From NCBI GenBank assembly GCA_046594105.1, contig JBKJQB010000150.1, forward strand, positions 1 through 7,846: a DNA stretch of 7,846 nt, in the 5' to 3' direction. Origin of the DNA: JBDSGC01 sp046594105. Lineage in GTDB: Bacteria > Acidobacteriota > Thermoanaerobaculia > Gp7-AA8. Below the pieces are notes generated by a model, which was not told the DNA's origin, ran no database searches, and saw only the letters and a program-made list of their open reading frames with translations. The position numbers and the translations under genes were made by a program. Shown in pieces: positions 5,562 through 7,846 of the stretch (positions are counted from its first letter, which is position 1; every line of letters starts with the position of its first letter).

Positions 5562-5758
5562 CAGGAGAGACGGCGATAGAGCTCGGCGTTTTTGGATAAG
5601 ACAAGGTCGGCCGCGGAGTCGAAGTCTGCGGCCCACTCGCGCGCTTTTTCATCCAGCGCTTCCCGAACGAGTTCTCCCACCGTCAATCCCCTGTCTTCCG
5701 CGGCTCGTTCCAGCTGTGCTGCAGTTTCGTCCGGCACGTCGACTGAGATGGTGCGCAT
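5561..5758 (-). CDS. Antitoxin of Doc pair, ribbon-helix-helix type
   Basis: 65 residues. Residues 1-40 (MRTISVDVPDETAAQLERAA, then LTVGELVREALDEK) fit the ribbon-helix-helix DNA-binding fold of CopG-type antitoxins, not the Phd fold of the P1 pair. The end, DLVLSKNAELYRRLS, resembles the C-terminal toxin-binding segment seen in RHH antitoxins next to Doc toxins. The gene precedes the toxin and overlaps it by one base, the usual antitoxin-first order, and should autorepress the operon together with the toxin. An extended -10 (TGGTAAAAT) ends 5 nt from the ATG, so the mRNA would be leaderless or nearly so. Confidence 0.87.
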   Translation of the reverse strand: MRTISVDVPDETAAQLERAAEDRGLTVGELVREALDEKAREWAADFDSAADLVLSKNAELYRRLS

Positions 5759-5763
5759 GCCTC

Positions 5764-5772
5764 ATTTTACCA
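5764..5772 (-). promoter_or_regulatory. Extended -10 promoter TGGTAAAAT of the toxin-antitoxin operon
   Basis: TG-N-TAAAAT on the minus strand fits the extended -10 form, which can work without a good -35 (none seen). It ends 5 nt before the antitoxin ATG, so transcription should begin at about the start codon. Confidence 0.45.
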
Positions 5773-5810
5773 GCGTTGCGAGCGCGCGCGAGGGCCTCCG
5801 TAGCGCGACC

Positions 5811-5840
5811 CTGGCGGACCTTGGGCAAGAGCGCCGCCAG
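5811..5840 (-). terminator. Hairpin after the GGDEF gene
   Basis: CTGGCGG at 5811-5817 pairs with CCGCCAG at 5834-5840, a 7-bp stem with a 16-nt loop, starting 3 nt after the GGDEF stop. No T-run follows on the minus strand, so it may be a weak terminator separating that gene from the antitoxin promoter. Confidence 0.35.
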
Positions 5841-5843
5841 AGC

Positions 5844-6833
5844 CTAGTGCGCCGCGATCTGCCGGGCCGTGGGCGACCCGGCGGAGCGAGTATCCGTACG
5901 CTTCTCGCATTCCACCCGGTTCCGCCCGCGATTCTTGGCGCGGTACAACGCCTGATCGGCGGCGTTGAAGAGCGCGGCAGCTGTGGGGAGCTTGGAGTGC
6001 GGCACGTTCGCCACACCAATGCTGACCGTCATCCGATGCTGCACCCCTCCCGCCTCAATGTTCGCTGAGGCCACGTTCGCACGGATCTTCTCGGCGAACT
6101 GCAACGCATCGAAGAGCGAGGTCTCCGGCAGGATGACCGCGAACTCCTCCCCACCCACCCGAGCCACGAAGTCGGATTGCCGGCTGGTGTTCTGGATGGT
6201 GCGGGCCAGGGAACAGAGAACGGCGTCACCGCTCGGATGACCGTACCCATCGTTGACCGATTTGAACCAGTCGATGTCGATGATCGCCACGGAGAGGGGG
6301 CGGCCGTAGCGCCGGGTCTGCTCGAAGCGGATAGCGAACTCCTGTTCGAAGGCGCGGCGGTTCTTGAGCGACGTCAGCCCGTCGGTGAACGACAACTGTT
6401 CCAGGCGCTGGTTGCTGGCCACCAGGGCCGTTTGCAACTCTACGATGCGTAGACCGGCCCGAACTCGCGCCAGCAACTCCGGCATGGTGAACGGCTTGGT
6501 GACATAGTCGTCCACGCCCCCTTCGAAGCCCTCGATCTTGGATGCTTCGCTCGAGTCAGCCGTCAACATCAGCAGGTATCGATGAGGATGGAGCTTCCGG
6601 ATTTCCTGGCTCAAGGCAACCCCGTCCCCGTCAGGAAGCCTGCGGTCGAGGATCGCGAGATTCCAGTCCAGCGGGCCCATGAGCAGCACCTTGGCCTCTG
6701 ACAACGAGCTGGCTGCATGAACGGCATAGCCATCCCTTTCCAAGTGTGCGCGCAGTAGCCTGACGATCGAAGGATCATCCTCAACGACAACGACAGACGG
6801 ACGGCGAATGAGTGAGATCATGGGTAGGGTCAT
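5844..6833 (-). CDS. Response regulator with diguanylate cyclase (GGEEF) output
   Basis: 329 residues. Residues about 13-130 are a receiver domain: acidic residues E18-D19-D20 (VVVVEDD), phospho-acceptor D63 in AILDRRLPDGDG, T91 and K113 (VTKPF). A helical linker (131-148) leads to a GGDEF domain at about 149-305, beginning SFTDGLTSLKNRRAF. DIDWFKSVND (186-195) and the active site GGEEF (227-231) are intact, so it should make cyclic di-GMP from two GTP when phosphorylated. RQSD at 218-221, five residues before GGEEF, is a complete inhibitory I-site for product feedback. This is the PleD/WspR logic with one receiver. The tail (EKRTDTRSAGSPTARQ) is disordered-looking. I chose ATG 6833, with AGGA 7 nt upstream. 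An in-frame GTG at 6929 would add 32 residues, and an ATG at 6821 has no ribosome site. No EAL or HD-GYP protein or kinase is nearby. Confidence 0.9.
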   Translation of the reverse strand: MTLPMISLIRRPSVVVVEDDPSIVRLLRAHLERDGYAVHAASSLSEAKVLLMGPLDWNLAILDRRLPDGDGVALSQEIRKLHPHRYLLMLTADSSEASKIEGFEGGVDDYVTKPFTMPELLARVRAGLRIVELQTALVASNQRLEQLSFTDGLTSLKNRRAFEQEFAIRFEQTRRYGRPLSVAIIDIDWFKSVNDGYGHPSGDAVLCSLARTIQNTSRQSDFVARVGGEEFAVILPETSLFDALQFAEKIRANVASANIEAGGVQHRMTVSIGVANVPHSKLPTAAALFNAADQALYRAKNRGRNRVECEKRTDTRSAGSPTARQIAAH

Positions 6834-6894
6834 GAGGGCGTCCTGGACAACCTCGAGACTGCCGTTCACAGCGTCAAGCTGCACGTAAATCAAT

Positions 6895-6910
6895 ACTTCA
6901 GATAACTTCA
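6895..6910 (-). repeat. TGAAGT direct repeat, 10-bp period, upstream of the GGDEF gene
   Basis: On the minus strand TGAAGT occurs twice with starts 10 bp apart (plus-strand ACTTCA at 6895-6900 and 6905-6910). It lies about 60-75 bp before the preferred ATG, a usual place for an activator. One helical turn between repeats suits a dimeric response regulator. It would fall inside the coding region if the GTG at 6929 were the true start. Confidence 0.35.
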
Positions 6911-6932
6911 ATTTTCGTGCCCGGATCACCTA

Positions 6933-6960
6933 GTAAGCACGTGAATCGTAAGTAGTGAAT
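6933..6960. repeat. Near-perfect tandem repeat GTAAGyA(c)GTGAAT
   Basis: GTAAGCACGTGAAT at 6933-6946 is followed by GTAAGTAGTGAAT at 6948-6960; the two differ by one base change and one missing base and repeat every 15 bp. They lie between the divergent GGDEF and AddB-like genes in comparatively AT-rich DNA, so they may be operator half-sites. Confidence 0.45.
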
Positions 6961-7056
6961 TAACAAACAGTTACAGATGGTGGACGACCCAGAAAATACG
7001 ACGTCGGCATCACCTATCTTTCTACGAATCATTCTAAAGTTTTTCTTCCAAAAACA

Positions 7057-7846
7057 ATGCCTCCACCCCTCCATCTGGCCCGCTACCGGGTCCTGGCCTC
7101 GCAGGTCGCCCAACAGCTGAGCGAACCGAGTCTTCAACAAGTCCTGGTTGCCTCCCGCGGCGTCGCCTCCAGCATCCTTGGCAGCCTCCTCGAACGGGTT
7201 CCGCAGGGACGGGCAAACCTCCATCTGCATTCGATGGAAACCCTCGCGGCGCGGATCCTCAATGGACGCGGGAGTTATCCCCGCGTGGCCACAGCGGCGG
7301 AGCGGCGCCTGGCCATGCGCGCCGCCGTCGCCAGCGTCGACGACCCTCTTTTCGAGACGCGCGGCATCGCCGCCATGCTGGAGCGCGCCTACCGCGACGT
7401 GCGCGATGGCGGCCTGACGCTGGTCGATTTCGAGAGCCGCATCGCCGGCACACGATCTTTGCGCAACCGCGACCGCACCCGTCTGATGGCCAATGCCTGG
7501 CGTCGTTACGAGTGGCTCATCGAGCAGCTCGGGGCGGTCGACCCGGCGGATCTCCTGCGCAAGGCCGCAGCTGCGGTGCTCGAAAGCCAGAGCGATCTCC
7601 CGCCGCAGATCGTGGCCGGCTTCTACGACATGACTGGCGCGCAGCGCGATTTTCTCGACGCTCTGATCGAACGCGGTCTGGTCTCCGCCTTCTTCGTCCC
7701 CGCCTCTGACGACGCTGCGGAGCAATTCGCGGTGCCCCTGACGAATCATTTTCGATCCCGGTCGGTGGCCGCACCCCGATCACCAGCCACCCCGGAAGAG
7801 CCACCGTCGTGGTCCGCCGGGCAGTACGAGAATCGCTCCATCGAGC
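7057..7846 (+). CDS. AddB-like helicase/exonuclease-family protein, N-terminal part only
   Basis: Open from the ATG at 7057 to the right edge, 263 residues with no stop. It begins RYRVLASQVAQQL and then VLVASRGVASSILGSLLERV. This is the degenerate Walker-A-region pattern found at the start of AddB/RexB-type, UvrD-like proteins (usually VPSRAAA... in place of GxGKT). LHSMETLAARIL, TAAERRLAMRAAV and IVAGFYDMTGAQRDFLDALI fit the same family: the last is the region equivalent to VDGFxDFTPLQ, the helicase motif-II-like segment lacking DE.. catalysis. Such proteins work with an AddA-type helicase in double-strand break end processing and carry a C-terminal PD-(D/E)XK nuclease, which would lie beyond the edge. 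The start has no Shine-Dalgarno. A large antisense frame covers the same DNA and is rejected. The AddB assignment rests on pattern recognition, not on a search. Confidence 0.7.
   Translation, partial: MPPPLHLARYRVLASQVAQQLSEPSLQQVLVASRGVASSILGSLLERVPQGRANLHLHSMETLAARILNGRGSYPRVATAAERRLAMRAAVASVDDPLFETRGIAAMLERAYRDVRDGGLTLVDFESRIAGTRSLRNRDRTRLMANAWRRYEWLIEQLGAVDPADLLRKAAAAVLESQSDLPPQIVAGFYDMTGAQRDFLDALIERGLVSAFFVPASDDAAEQFAVPLTNHFRSRSVAAPRSPATPEEPPSWSAGQYENRSIE

Noticed and set aside
5562..5636. 25-residue N-terminal extension of the Doc frame
   Set aside because: It reads through the antitoxin gene in another frame (MGRRLRLRGRP...). The ATG at 5561 gives the family length and the TGATG overlap.
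6834..6929. GTG start at 6929 for the GGDEF gene, adding 32 residues
   Set aside because: The added residues are not receiver-like and no ribosome site precedes the GTG, whereas AGGA precedes the ATG at 6833. This start is not excluded.
6898..7749. Minus-strand frame of about 280 codons
   Set aside because: Lies antisense to the AddB-like gene and runs into AT-rich non-coding DNA. Its sequence is repetitive in Gly, Asp, Ala and Arg and has no family.
1..7846. tRNA, rRNA, CRISPR array, transposase or phage gene
   Set aside because: No repeat/spacer series, cloverleaf-like arms, integrase or transposase motif was seen on either strand.

Overview
The window is GC-rich DNA with strong G/C preference at third codon positions, ordinary bacterial genes on both strands and short intergenic gaps. 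No phylogenetic marker is present. The mix of a ChlD/CoxE-like von Willebrand A protein, a two-subunit-type L-serine dehydratase, a receiver-GGDEF protein and weak Shine-Dalgarno signals would fit an Acidobacteriota-like or similar soil or marine genome. That assignment is inference and weak. No rRNA, tRNA, CRISPR array, transposase or phage gene was seen.

Layout. The left part is transcribed leftward. It holds the 5' end of a secreted subtilisin-like protease (cut by the window edge), then a gene-free stretch of about 340 bp carrying an inverted pair of REP-like hairpins, then a VWA-domain gene. Next to that, 52 bp away and co-directional, is a small gene with an apparent ribbon-helix-helix N-terminus and a helical-repeat-like remainder, and then the beta subunit of iron-sulfur L-serine dehydratase. 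A 68-bp divergent promoter region separates this block from two rightward genes: a stand-alone CheY-like receiver and a long, divergent class II (zinc) ketose-bisphosphate aldolase.

The right part holds a leftward type II toxin-antitoxin pair (RHH-type antitoxin then Doc/Fic toxin, stop and start overlapping in TGATG). A leftward response regulator with a GGEEF diguanylate cyclase domain and an intact I-site follows. A comparatively AT-rich regulatory gap with two kinds of short direct repeats comes next. Last is the rightward start of an AddB-like helicase/exonuclease-family gene, cut by the right edge.

How the genes relate. The toxin and antitoxin clearly act together, and the VWA gene and the RHH/helical-repeat gene probably form one transcription unit. 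The two receiver proteins suggest signalling, but no histidine kinase is in the window. The serine dehydratase alpha subunit is not visible. Both edge genes run off the window, so they are easy to miss if only closed reading frames are considered.

The items most worth a second look are the RHH/helical-repeat plus VWA pair, the BIME-like inverted repeat pair placed in the protease leader, the aldolase with unusual N- and C-terminal extensions, the recurrent TACAnT-type -10 boxes very close to start codons, and the double direct repeats before the AddB-like gene. I did not find a gene cluster that I could defend as a complete, previously undescribed system.
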